DNA of 64,000 nt from Anagrus nilaparvatae (Eukaryota; Arthropoda; Insecta; Hymenoptera; Mymaridae), in assembly GCA_022575985.1 (NCBI GenBank), contig JAKSXM010000272.1:2976001-3040000 (forward strand), written 5' to 3'. Made by a program: the position numbers and the translations under genes. This document shows, one piece after another, positions 1-10,584 of the stretch; the stretch's first letter is position 1, and each line of letters starts with the position of its first letter. The notes below the pieces were generated by a model. It was not told the origin of the DNA. It did no database searches and worked only from the letters and a program-made list of their open reading frames with translations.

Positions 1-898
1 TCGTCGCTGTTAAAAGCAAAGGTCAAAGAAAAAAGGAAAAGAAGAAAAAGAAAAAAGAGTTCGAAGGAAAGAAGGCAGAGGCTCGTAAAAACCAAGAGCA
101 GGAACAGAAGAAGCAGCAGGAGAAGCAGCAGCCAAAAATAACTGCAGCGGCAGCAAACCTGCGGCAGGGTGCAGAGAATAAAAGAAGCAAAAAGAAAAAG
201 CCGTAGAAGAAGGAAGGAGATGGCGTATCTCCTCCTTCCGAGGCGACAGAAAAAGGCAGGAGAAAGAAGCGCCAGAACCGGCGCATAAGGATCTCTAAGC
301 GTAAGGAGGCTCTAATAATAAAGCCTCCTGAAGGGAAGTCTTATGCAACAGCCCTGCTGGAGATCAAAAAAGGTCCAACTAAAGGATTCAGGGACTGAGG
401 TTCACCGAATCCAGAAAACCCAGGATGGGAGCGTTCTAATAGAGCTGAGCTCGTCAAAAGACCGGCAAAAACTAATAGACGCTGTCAAGACGGTCGCAGG
501 CCCAGAAAGTACAGTCAAGGAACTGATTCCCCTCCTAAACGTGGAGATCAGAAGCCTAGATGGTACTACTGGTAGCGACGAAGTGAGGCAGGTGATAAAG
601 GAGGCAACCAAGCTGCAGAACGATGACGACATAAAAGTCGCCATCTTCAAGGCTAAGGGCACTAAGGCGGATATGGCGGTCGTAGACCTACCAGAAGCCG
701 CCGCACTGAAATTGACCAAAAAAGGCCGGCTAAGTAATGGCTGGTCTAGGCCACAAGTCAGAAAATTGTCCTGTGGAAAAAGCAGAATGCTTCCTCTGCA
801 GGGAAAGAGCTGACAAGGCCAAGACCGACCACCTTCCAGGATGCAGAGCATGTAAATGTTATCGGGAGGCACTTACGGCAAGGAAGATAAAGTGTCAT
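1..898 (+). pseudogene. ORF1 gag-like protein of R1-like copy A
   Basis: Nucleic-acid-binding gag-like protein of a non-LTR retrotransposon. The N-terminal part (about 12-205) reads as a highly charged Lys/Glu/Gln-rich segment and ends in a stop. A second frame, 343-813, gives about 156 residues of the conserved middle, including TEVHRIQKTQDGSVLIEL. A further frame shift near 730-740 gives the zinc-knuckle part, with GHKSENCPVEKAECFLC followed by CRACKCY, ending at 898. So at least two frameshifts are present. ORF2 starts 5 bp after the ORF1 stop, the close spacing usual for these elements. Confidence 0.75.
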
Positions 899-903
899 CG
901 GTA

Positions 904-1793
904 ATGTTCGGAGTCCTGCAAGGGAATATGAACAAAACCATTCTTGCTGACCTTTTGCTCGATCAGCTCGCAGGCGAGACAGACTCTAGCGTCATCTTGC
1001 TATCCGAGCCGCTTCGCAATAGGAACCAGCAATTCTGGTTAACCGATTACACAGGCCGGTGCGCTATATGGCTACGAGGTCGTGCTCAGACGTCTATGTT
1101 CCTACATGGAAAAGGCAACTGCCACATCTGGGCAAAGTGCGGTGATACAACTTTCATTAGTTGTTAATTGTCACCGAATGACACTATTGGGGTGTTCACC
1201 GCAAAGCTGGCCTCATTGGAGGAAACGATAAGGGAAGTCTCTGGCAATATCATATTTAACGGACTTAAATGCCAGGGCCGTGGAATGGGGAATGCCAACC
1301 ACGAACCGTAGGGGAACGTTGATCCTAGAGATGGCCGCTAGAACTGATCTGGTGGTCATGAACTCTGGGAACAATCCAACCTACGTAAGGCCAGGCTTTG
1401 GCAAATCGATCCCTGATGTCACGTTTGCCTCGGCCGGGCTGGCAGGAAGAGTGGGCGGTTGGAGGATGATGGATGGAGCCAATGGTAGCGATCATAATTA
1501 CATCACCTTCAAAGTGCGTTATAGGGTTATTAATCGGCCCCCGTATAAAAAGCGCCCACTAGGCTGGAATGTGTCAAAGATGGATGAGGACAGATTTGTG
1601 GATTATCTTCGCGAAGAGTTTTTCGTCTATCCCAGCCTGGCATGGAGGACCGACCACCCCGCGAGAGGCAGAGACCCTTGTCAAGAAGGTAACTGCTCTT
1701 CTGAGGGGAGCCTGCGATGCCTCTATGCCGCGTAAACGGCCCTGGAAGGGTAAAAGAAGCGTGTACTGGTGGAATAAAGAAATTGCAACGTAG
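904..1793 (+). pseudogene. ORF2 endonuclease domain of R1-like copy A
   Basis: APE-type endonuclease, which nicks target DNA to prime reverse transcription. The ATG at 904 begins MFGVLQGNMNKTILADLLLD, the usual R1-type ORF2 opening. The frame stops at 1165. It resumes around 1280-1735 with a stretch containing RRGTLILEMAARTDLVVMN, IPDVTFAS and GSDHNYITF. The last holds the SDH triad typical of the catalytic C-terminal part of this domain. A further shift continues to about 1793. The RT that should follow is absent. Confidence 0.75.
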
Positions 1794-1794
1794 C

Positions 1795-2215
1795 TTCCGT
1801 TCGCGCTCGCTCCCGCACAATGGAATGTTGGCAGTATAGGTGGAATGGTGACCCGAGGGGACGCTGGACGCACCGCCTTATCATCGATTTGGAAAGCTGG
1901 ATGAACCGTGATCATGGAGAGGTAGACTTCTACCTCACACAGGTCCTAACTGGTCACGGTTATTTCCGCGATATGCTTTTCAAGTGGAGCAAGGTGACAT
2001 CTCCGGAATGCTTGCATTGCTTGGGCGAGCTGGATACCGCTGAGCACACCTTTTTTGGGTGTCCTCACTTCGCTGAAGGGTGACCGCCCTTCGATGAATA
2101 TAGGCCGGAATTAGTCGTCCCGGAAATGTTGCGCAGTGCCGCTAACTGGTACAGTGTGGCAGAGTACGTACAGGCAACACTGATTGGAAAAAAGGAGGAA
2201 GGTTTCCTCTCGTAG
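1795..2215 (+). pseudogene. ORF2 C-terminal zinc region of R1-like copy A
   Basis: C-terminal end of R1-type ORF2. It contains EVDFYLTQVLTGHGYFRDM and a Cys/His cluster, CLHCLGELDTAEHTFFGC, seen again in copies E and F. It is joined directly to the endonuclease part, so about 2 kb of RT is lost. An in-frame stop at 2081-2083 (after HFAEG) breaks it, and the native stop follows at 2213-2215. Confidence 0.75.
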
Positions 2216-2702
2216 GAAAATCTCCTCCTTTATTGACAGGGTATGGCGAAGAAATGCCTTGGCTGCATTGTTTCCGGACCAAAGTAATACCTAAACAGGG
2301 AGTCCCGGTCCGGATTCTATGATATTGTCATAAATGCAGGAGGGTGGGGAGTTTAGTGGGTATTTTAATTCCTCAATGGTGTATATCTAGGCAACCCCAG
2401 ATACAAATTTGAGGTTGAGTCCCACATAACCATACAGTACGCGTGTATGGTATGCGTAAATGCATTCTCCTCGTCCTACGAAAAAGGCCCCTTCTTATTT
2501 ATTTCTTATTTATCTAGTTGACGACACTGTGAAATAACAAGAAGGAGAAAGAAAGGATTAATGGATGGAAGGATCTTCAACCAAAGAAGATACATGGCCT
2601 TAAGTCAGCCCGATGTAATGTGATAAACGGTTTCGGGCTGACTTGTATAAGGTATGATGAGGGGTGAGTTTAGTCGGTAAACATGGGGCCATGCCACTGT
2701 GC
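2216..2702 (+). other. 3' UTR of R1-like copy A with terminal stem-loop
   Basis: Non-coding tail between the ORF2 stop and the poly(A). It contains a perfect 12 bp stem, AAGTCAGCCCGA at 2602-2613 pairing with TCGGGCTGACTT at 2633-2644, around a 19 nt loop. The end of this UTR recurs in reverse at 8524-8740. Non-LTR RTs often recognise 3' UTR structure, so a role in template recognition is plausible but inferred. Confidence 0.6.
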
Positions 2703-2894
2703 AAAAAAAAAAAAAAAAAAAAAAAAATTATTTTTTGATTTATTTATTTTATTTATTTCAATATTTTTATTTATTATTTTATCTTCAAATTTAAGATTAA
2801 ATTCACCTTTAAAATTTTCTTTATTATTATTTTTAGATTACTATTATAAAATATTTTCTTGATTATACCGTGTGGGCTTATATTTTTACTTTTG

Positions 2895-3480
2895 TTATTT
2901 AAACTTACATCCTCTATCAGCAGGTGTTTTGTTTTCTTTATTAATGAAACTTATGCTTTCTGAAATTTCCATTTTTGAGTTTTCCTGATTTTGTTTTTTT
3001 ATTTCTAGTAATTGTCTAGGTGGTAGGTATGGAATTTCGGGTCAGATTTTTTCTGGTCTACCCACAGATCTTTTTAATGGTAGGGCTTCGTTTAATACAT
3101 TTTCAACAAGCTTACATTTTGTTATTGTTCTTGGTTGTATTAATCTTTTGCTTCTCGTAACAATTGTTTTCTTTTTCTTCGTAATTCTGGGTTTTTTTGA
3201 AATTACGTAATCTCGATCAGATTCTTGCGTAAATTTAACTTTTTTCTTATTAGTTAGCTTTCTTTCTACCTTTGCGATTTTAAACAAACGTGTATAGTTT
3301 TTTGAATCGGACTCTAAAATATTATTGAATACACCTTTATTTGACATTTTAAAGGGTTTAACTTTCAGTTAATCTGGATATGCTTGACTTTTCCCTGTTA
3401 GAGAATTTTTAGAGAGTAAGTTCGTTGCTAAATTATCTATTCCTGGTCTATGTAAAATTTTGAATTCCATTTCCGAGCCC
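2895..3480 (-). pseudogene. RNase H tail plus RNase H-integrase linker (Ty3/gypsy)
   Basis: Residual pol. At 3480-3369 the frame ends with EFKILHRPGIDNLATNLLSK, which matches the conserved end of Ty3/gypsy RNase H (HRPG.DN..A..LS). It is fused in frame to protease sequence, so RT has been deleted precisely enough to keep the phase. From 3347 to 2895 a basic linker follows with VTRSKRLIQPRT, similar to the TRSQ region between RNase H and integrase in insect gypsy elements. A single in-frame stop at about 3042 interrupts it. Confidence 0.6.
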
Positions 3481-4150
3481 CAATACTCTTCTTCCTGCTC
3501 TTGTCTAATTTCATAGTTTAAGAGATTGACAATCGGAGCTTCTAACTCGATAACTTTGTTTGAAATATTTATGCATCTCACATATGCTTGTCCGTTTATA
3601 TTTGTCGCGAGTGCATTTCCGATAATTAAATTTGAATCTAAATCTAAATGGGGTATAAATCCCTCTATTATATCTAAATTTTTTACACATAAGTATATGT
3701 TCTCGCAAGAGTTGGGTTGAATTATAAATTTCTTTCTTTGTAAAAATGGTAAAGTAAATTCACCAAATTGTAGTCGCATTCTACCTAGATCGAATTTCCC
3801 TTCATATCTCTGTAAGATATCTAGACCTAATATCGCATCTGCTCCGAATGAAATACTATCGTCAATAACGTGAGATAGGCAGGGTAAATTATTTATCTGT
3901 AACATAACTGATCCCTTTGTAAGGACTTTGTGTTTAATTCCTAAGATTTTTACTTGAACTGGTGTATTAACATATTCAAAATATCGCAGAGCAGATTCTT
4001 TTACTAAGCTAATATCAGCTCCACATCAATAAAAAAGGTGCCTTTTCCCCCGATAAGATTTTGACTATTTAATCCAACTACAGGTGGAATTTTCTTTACG
4101 AACATAAATTTTGCGGTTGTAGGGATATTTTGAATAATATTTAGCTCGAC
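3480..4150 (-). pseudogene. Retropepsin-like aspartic protease (Ty3/gypsy), broken at active site
   Basis: Aspartic protease that would process the polyprotein. The C-terminal half is clear, with ADAILGLDILQRYEG (the ILG.D motif), near 3840. The N-terminal half lies in another frame around 4040-3906. The catalytic Asp-Thr-Gly is disrupted by what looks like a single-base loss near 4020: the aspartate is read in one frame and GADISLV in the next. The protease is therefore inactive here. Confidence 0.65.
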
Positions 4151-4159
4151 ACCACTCGG

Positions 4160-6181
4160 CGTCGAGCGGCATTCGAGTTTAAATTCTTTTGATCATTAAA
4201 ATTTTCGTTTCTCACGTTGATATTACTATTCCGATTTCAATTGTTTATGTTTCTTTCTAGATTAGTATTGTTAAATCTTGGATGATTTTCTCTGGGAAAA
4301 TTATTTGTATTCGTAAAGTTACCATTATTGTTATTACGTGGCATGCTATTTCTGTTAAAATTATCGTTGTTTTTATAATTTGGTCTATTTTCATTGCATG
4401 GTAAATTATTATTGTTGTTTCGATTAAAATTGTTTGTGTTTGTTTCACGGAAACCGTTTTTAGCGTTAAATTTTGATTTTGATTATTAAAACGATTAAAA
4501 TTTTGTCTGTTGAAATCGGGGTTTCGATTATTTAAAAAATTATTACCTCGAAAATTATTATTTCTTTGACCGCCAAAATTTCCGAATCTACTGTTAAAAT
4601 TTGATTGGTTGTTGAAATTTCTATTATAATTAAAACCTGAAATACGATTTTGCGAATTATAATTATTTCGCGGTCCCATATATCCTTGGTTTGTGTTGCT
4701 TTGATAATTTGACCAAAATGGGTACAGATAAGTTCGATAATTTTGACTTGTTTGTCTTTGTTCTTGATTTTTCATTTCTTGCATTTTTTCTTCCGTTGGA
4801 ATACCTCCTGATTCGATCGCTTTAAATAGTTTTTGACAATTTTGAACTTGATGACTTTCTTTGCAGAAAACGCATTCTATTTTTGCTTCCGTTGCGGTCT
4901 TAACGTTTGCCGTCGCTGAGGCTAAAAGAGCCCAAAGGTTTCCTAAATCGGTGTTTTGAAAGTTATTTAGATCAGAATCAAAATTATTAAAACTCTTGTT
5001 TCTAGTTTGTGGGTCCACAGTGTTTATCGTCTCAATATTTTTATCAGGTTTTGCGGCACAATTTTCGTGTCTTTGGAGTACCTTACTCCTGCCTTCCAAA
5101 TTTACTGCTATATTTGCAGCTTCTCGTAACGTAGTCGGTTTTTTGGCCGATACTCTATATTCTGACGGATCCCTTAATTCGTATAGCAAACACACTAACG
5201 ATTCTTGTTTTGTTCTTGTTTTTTGGTACTCTTTATTCCCTTGCCTCATACTAACCGAAGAGTCGTACAAGGATAAAAGTCTTTGTTCTAATGTTTGAAC
5301 TTATAGTGCATAGTCGGCTACGGGTTTATCTTCTTCTTGTTCAACCGTTCTAAGTTCTAACCTAATAGTATCCGCGTCTTGTATACCTCCGAACGTTAAT
5401 TTAAGATCCTGTAATAATTGTTCAATGGAATCATATCCTGGTGCAGTACCTCCATAAGCTAGATGAGCTCGTCCCTTTAGTGTTGTGGAAATCGTGTTTA
5501 AGATCCACTTTTCGCTATTTTGTCTATAAGTAGTTAAAATATCTCGTATAACTTTTGCAAAAGTGCTTAAGGTTTCTGGGCGACCATCATAATTTGGGAT
5601 CGTTGTTAGGGCTGCATTTAGTGGTATGTTTTCATATGGAATTCCTGATCCCTGGGTATACATAACCCTTAGTTCGCGTGGTTCTCTGTGGAAATTCATT
5701 TGTATATTTTCAGAGGGTAACCGTCTTATTTCAACCAGAGGTTCGTTATTGATAAAAAATTGTGGTTCGTGTTGTTCCTCTATTTCGGCTAGTACCGGTT
5801 CTCTTAGTAGTCTTCTTCTTACATGCGGTATGGAACGCGATATCTGACGTTATTTTCTATATCCGCTTCCTCAGGTGCTTCTGCCTGGTATTCGGGGTTT
5901 TCTATATTGTTTAAATCGTTAGGTATAACTGGACGAGGTGGCAAAACGACATTCTGACCAAGTTGTGCCCTATATCTTTCTAACTCGCTAAGCAGAATAT
6001 CGTTTTGTTCCTGCATTCTATGTACCTCATTAAGGTTTATTGTACTGTTAGGATTTTGTGTACTATCTTCCCCGGCTGACATTCTCCTAAATTGTTCTGT
6101 TATTTGTTCTATATTATTGTTATTAAAGCCGCTTATATTAGGACTATTTCTTTGTGTAACTTGTTCGTTTGCGTCTCCCAT
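4160..6181 (-). pseudogene. Gag of minus-strand Ty3/gypsy element
   Basis: Capsid/nucleocapsid precursor starting MGDANEQVTQRNSPN at 6181. The first 120 residues end in a frameshift near 5822. The capsid-like middle (5699-5301, with IPNYDGRPETLSTF) is closed by one in-frame stop at 5299-5301. The same frame then continues to 4257. The tail has a variant zinc knuckle, CVFCKESHQVQNC (CX2CX3HX4C, one residue short of the usual spacing), then a long Asn/Phe/Arg-rich segment with one more shift near 4480. Confidence 0.75.
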
Positions 6182-7404
6182 ATCACCTAAATCCGAGATA
6201 TTATTTCTTCCGATTCTTAAATTTTTTGCGATACTTTTAAATTTTCTAAATTTGTCTGTAATTTTTATTTTATGTTTGAATGGAATTTTGTAATATTTAT
6301 ATTTTGGATATTGGGTTTAAAACAAAATATTAATGCAAGCAAGCAAAAAAGATTTTTAATTAAAAATTAAAAAAAAATTATCAAAGTTATTAATCTAACT
6401 ATTCCGAAATTATCTTAGTATTATTTATATTATTATATTTTTATTTATTAAAAATTAAATAATTATTGTTTTTAATTAATATTTATATTTTTTTATATTA
6501 TCAAAAAGAAAAACGTGAAAGTTCAATTTTATAGAATTCCCTATCTATTTTGTTAAATGTAAATTTGTTTAATGCTAAACGCTTTTTGCGCGTGCGTAGT
6601 TGGTTTGGTAAGATTTTACAAAATTCAAGTTCTCGTTGCACAAAATCTACGCTGCTAGCGTGCTGTCTATATCTAAGGGGTTATGGAATATATGAATGTT
6701 TGCCTAGTTTTAGGTGTTAATATGTTAATGTTTTTTAATTCTTATTATTTATTAATTTTTTTTTTGGAATTAAACATTGTTAAAATAAAATTATTATGAA
6801 TTATCAAAATAAATTGCTGCTCGCAGGTCGCGTACTGCTAGGTTTAGTCAATTCGGAAATGGTATTATTAAGAAATCTTGTTTAATTTCAAAGGCAAATG
6901 TATTATGTGTAGATCAGAAGTTTTTTGTAGATGTATATATTAGAAGTATTTTTTTAGTTTATTGATAATAAAATATTCTGATTTGTAAAGTTACGTCAAA
7001 ATGTTTATTGTCTCGAATGTTTTAAAAAAAAATTTTAACTAAAATGTATTCACAGTACTGCAACGATGAAAATCCAGTTTCCTAACATTTTCTGTCGTTT
7101 GGATGACCTCGGTACTGCTTGGCTCTCTCGATCTCTGGATACCGCTGGTCCTGTTGACTGAACTCCAATAATATTGGTTCTGCGTTTTGATCCTTTTTAG
7201 TTCTTGTAGAATAATTTCCCGTAAAATGGTGAAATCCTTGTTTAGGCGCCTTAATGTATGCGATGTTCTTTCTTTCTATGTAAGTTTTTGCTATTTATCT
7301 GGATGTTCTTTTTGGACAAATTATTGAATTTTCTCAAATCTCTTTGCAGCTTGTGAAGAAAAAAATTTCCAATTATTTCTTATGTTGATTCTCTATTTCT
7401 GACA
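6182..7404 (-). other. Leader of the minus-strand Ty3/gypsy element
   Basis: About 1.2 kb between the priming site and the gag start. It is AT-rich with no convincing reading frame. 6182-6540 is almost pure A+T. Confidence 0.45.
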
Positions 7405-7407
7405 CCT

Positions 7408-7425
7408 ATCCCACCGGAGCGTCCA
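7408..7425 (-). promoter_or_regulatory. Candidate tRNA primer-binding site
   Basis: Immediately inside the LTR, the minus strand reads TGGACGCTCCGGTGGGAT. It begins with the obligatory TGG and partly resembles the tRNA-Ser priming site of insect 17.6/297-type elements. The tRNA identity is tentative. Confidence 0.5.
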
Positions 7426-7429
7426 ATTT

Positions 7430-7950
7430 TGTTGTGTTTGTTTGTGGATAAACACAGATAAATGAGGATATTCTTATTCGGGTTTAGACTGTTGGTTAAA
7501 CTCATTTACTGTTGACAGGAATTCAAATAACTAAGTCCTTTTTGTTATTAAAATACTGATTTATTGATTTATAAAATGGCTGGACGTGCATAGATCTCTT
7601 AATTTAGCGGTAGAGAGACAACCTGAGTACAAGTTAGTTAGTTCAGTCAGTTCTGTATTTCGTTCTGTCTAAGGGACTACATGGTCCCAATTCTCTCTGC
7701 CGTTCCGGAGCTTCTGCAAGAGCTTTTAAAGGCTTACGCTTGCAGGAATAGAGGAGAGGAGATCCGCGCGTGATTGGCTTAACGCAAAAATTTAGTTTTC
7801 TTAGTAACGATGCCTCCAATCATAGGTAATTAGTTTGTCATGCGTCTGAGTGGGGTGGCTTTATTCCCACCTCGAGTACTTCGTGTGAGGTCTTATTATG
7901 CACTTTCTTGCACGTGTGGTTTCTCGGAATGATGGTGCTGATGAAGCATT
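7430..7950 (-). repeat. 5' LTR of minus-strand Ty3/gypsy element
   Basis: LTR-like block ending (minus strand) in ...CACAACA at 7430, next to the priming site. Going upstream on the minus strand there is an AATAAA signal (near 7565), an initiator-like CAGTTC/TCAGTC region near 7635-7660, and a TTTAAAAG TATA-like element near 7728. The outer end near 7950 is approximate because no second LTR is present to compare with. Confidence 0.55.
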
Positions 7951-8523
7951 TTTAATTATAATATCATATTATTTTATTTCTAATAAATCTGTCTAGACGT
8001 AATTCTTGGTAATTTATATTTAATCAATTCGTATCTAACGGTACAAAAAGAAATATATAAAACTAAATATTTTTTTAATGGAAGGAACTATTTTTGAAAA
8101 GCTGAGATCAACCACTCTCCTATACCTTAGTTAAAATACGCGTTTAATGAGTAAAAGTTGAGATATTTAAGTCAGAAAAAAATTAATTATGAAATTCTTG
8201 TAAACAAGTATGATCTACAATAAGAAATTAAGTATTTGCAAATATTTTTATCATAAGTCTTAATTATAAAAAATCTATAGAACATTTTACTACTTTTTTA
8301 CTCGTTATTCATAGACAAAAGAAAAAATATATTTTAATTCTTAACAAAAAAAAAATAAACTATTTATACAAGCTAACATAGATATTTGAATATTATTTAC
8401 TGTGAAAGTATCTAACTTTTACTTAAGAAATTTATACTAAATTTTAAGAACAAATAAAATTTTTATAGATTATTATTTTTATTTTTTTTTACAAAAAAAA
8501 ATTTTTTTAAATTTTTATTTTTA
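7951..8523. other. AT-rich spacer
   Basis: Very AT-rich sequence with homopolymer runs. I see no gene or recognisable element. Confidence 0.5.
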
Positions 8524-8740
8524 TTTTTTTTTTGCTTCGGCAGAGAGGTGAGAATGCGTTACATACGAACAACGCCCGGTGTTCTAATCAGTGTCGGACT
8601 CCATGGTGGAAAGACACTCTGCAAAGAATGCCTTGCCCCATGTTTACGGACTGAACTCACCCCTCATCATATACAAGTCAGCCCGGAACCGTTTATCACA
8701 TTACATTGGGTTAACTTGAGGCCATGTATCAAAGAATGAA
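8524..8740 (-). mobile_element. 5'-truncated R1-like 3' UTR fragment
   Basis: A T-tract (8524-8533, the poly(A) on the minus strand) is followed by sequence matching the reverse complement of 2585-2690 of copy A, including the stem-loop region. One stem arm has diverged. It carries about 90 bp of extra 3' UTR between the shared part and the poly(A), so the two copies end at different sites or belong to subfamilies. Confidence 0.75.
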
Positions 8741-9234
8741 ATTTTTTTCGATTTTTAATTATACTTTAAACTTAAATAAAGTATTTTTTTTAAATAATTT
8801 ATATTTTTTATACTTTATTTAAGTTTAAAATATTAAAAAAATAGAAAAATCAAATTTTTCATTTTTTTTTAAATTTTTTGACCAAAGTGCAAATGTTGAC
8901 TAACACATTTTTATACTGCATACAGCCATGTATGATTATACTAAAACACTTTTTTTAGGTTTATTTATCATTTATGTGCATACTTAATACAGACCTGTAT
9001 CTAAAATAATTTTTTTTTTTCATTTTAAAACTATAAATATTTTACCTTTTTATGGTAAAAAATAAATTTTTTTTTCATTCAGCAGCTAAAAAATTAAAAA
9101 AAAAAAAGAAATTTTTTTGATCTCGGGTGCCTATTATTTAGTATACACAAACAACGGTCATTTTTCATCCAGCAGAATTTTTTTTCATAAGAAATTGCAT
9201 TGAAGCCGATTTTTGGCCACTTTTTTTTACACTG
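8741..9234 (+). mobile_element. Truncated copy of the 879 bp foldback element
   Basis: Matches the centre and right arm of the palindrome at 10585-11463, including the ATTTTACC..TTTTATGGTAAAA stretch and the distal block ending ACACTGAG at 9236. The left arm is missing and is replaced by the R1 tail at 8524-8740. The terminal heptamer is CACTGAG rather than CACTGTG. Confidence 0.75.
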
Positions 9235-9664
9235 AGCGCCCCCACCCGAAATTTCTGCTTCATACAATAGGATGGAGTGAGTTACAAACATTAGTAGCTT
9301 CCTCTTGAAGTATCTCATTTCCATTTTTTTTTGCAAAAATAGATTTAAAATAAAAGAATAGAAAAATTCTGTTTTAGTCTTATACATTTATAGAAAATGT
9401 AAAATTGAAGTTTTTTGAGTATATTCTATATTTCTTGAGGTAAAGCAAAGAGTATTTACAACTTTGAGAATAATGAAGAAAATTTACACATTAAATCTCA
9501 AGGAATTTTTGGTTATTAAAAAAAAATGAATGTTTATTATTTTGTTAAATATATAGTTCTGGAAAGCTAATGAATATATCTACGATTTATTAAACTTGAC
9601 GTGATATGTGAATGCCACCTGCAATCAAATTTTTTATATTTAATGTCTGAAATAGTTTTTAAAT
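9235..9664. other. AT-rich spacer
   Basis: No gene or repeat recognised. Confidence 0.4.
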
Positions 9665-9666
9665 AA

Positions 9667-9752
9667 ACCGGCTCGGTAGCGCAGAGATAACGTTCTTGCT
9701 TTGTAACATAGTATTTATATTATGAAGTGGGTTCGCCGCTGATGCAGAGCAA
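9667..9752 (+). repeat. tRNA-like (possible SINE head)
   Basis: Contains a box-A-like GGTAGCGCAGAGATAACG and, about 50 bp on, a box-B-like GTGGGTTCGCCGC, as in tRNA-derived pol III promoters. It does not fold into a clean tRNA and lacks a proper acceptor stem. A T-run follows at about 9761. Confidence 0.3.
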
Positions 9753-9759
9753 TGATACT

Positions 9760-10520
9760 TTTTTTTCTAAATAAATATTTAATAAAAATTAAATATTTAT
9801 TATAAGAAGGGAGAGTAGAGCTGGCTGCCGTTCCGCAGGAGACAGATGAAATAGAAAGTGCTATTTACTGTCTCCGTATGTCATCCCAAATCCTAAAAAA
9901 AGGTTAAAGATAGTTGAGTTTGAGAAACGGTTTTTAAAGTTCCACCAACCCTTTATACTCCTTCTAATCCTACAGTTTCACTAGCAATTTATCCACATAC
10001 GTCTTTAAACCAAAAAATTATTTCCATTAAAGGAAAAACCGGTATATATCTCAATATATATATCGACTTCTGAGGAAATAAAAGCAAAAAATGCGGTTTG
10101 GACCGCTTGTGCGAATTGTTGGTGACCTCCGTTATAACGTAAGGTTCAAAGAGGCTAAACACAAGCACAAATATATATATAGTTTTTAAATAATTTGTTA
10201 ATAATTTTTTAAAATTTTAATTTCAACGAAATTAATTTTTTTTTAAACTAGAGTTGTTACAAATAATATTTTTAGCCTAAAAAAGGCAAGAAAAAATTTC
10301 AAGAAAAAAATCCCTCCTTGTGGATGAAAAGCAGACCTTCACATTTCTAACGCTGAGATACAGGAAGGTATAACATTTGCGATCCAGAAAGACTCTTTTC
10401 TTGAAATTATCGGTTGATTTTCGGTCAATAACCATTTTATTGCTCATAATTTATAATAATATTATTTTGGTGAATATATCGACCTAGAGATTTAATTAAT
10501 AAATATATAAATTCTTAAAT
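9760..10520. other. Spacer, no assignable feature
   Basis: Mixed AT-rich DNA with a few less AT-rich patches (9820-9890, 10090-10170). Nothing recognised. Confidence 0.4.
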
Positions 10521-10584
10521 TCGACATGCTACCTGGACGCATAATATCACGTTTTTGACGTCCAATGTTATCGAGAAGACATCC

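Larger units (their letters stand above)
1..2727 (+). mobile_element. R1-like non-LTR retrotransposon, copy A, RT deleted
   Basis: This is the 3' part of an R1-clade-like element. In order it holds an ORF1 gag-like region with zinc-knuckle cysteines, an ORF2 start with an APE-type endonuclease, an abrupt jump to the ORF2 C-terminal zinc region, a 3' UTR and a 25 bp poly(A) at 2703-2727. The whole RT domain is missing between about 1793 and 1795. The window edge cuts the 5' end. Frameshifts and stops show it is dead. R1 assignment rests on domain order and similarity to the other copies here; a related Jockey/I-group clade cannot be excluded. Confidence 0.85.
2895..7950 (-). mobile_element. 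Ty3/gypsy-like LTR retrotransposon, RT and integrase lost
   Basis: Read on the minus strand this has one LTR (about 7950-7430), a primer-binding-site-like sequence, a 1.2 kb leader, gag (6181 to about 4160), protease (about 4150-3480), the extreme C-terminus of RNase H, and the linker that normally precedes integrase (to 2895). RT, most of RNase H, integrase and the 3' LTR are absent. Gag and protease carry a frameshift or stop at several places. The Asn-rich gag, the protease and the tRNA-Ser-like priming site resemble insect 17.6/297-type elements (inference). Confidence 0.75.

Noticed and set aside
402..872. Long minus-strand reading frame of about 156 codons
   Set aside because: Antisense of the R1-like gag region, which has the recognisable zinc-knuckle motif on the plus strand.
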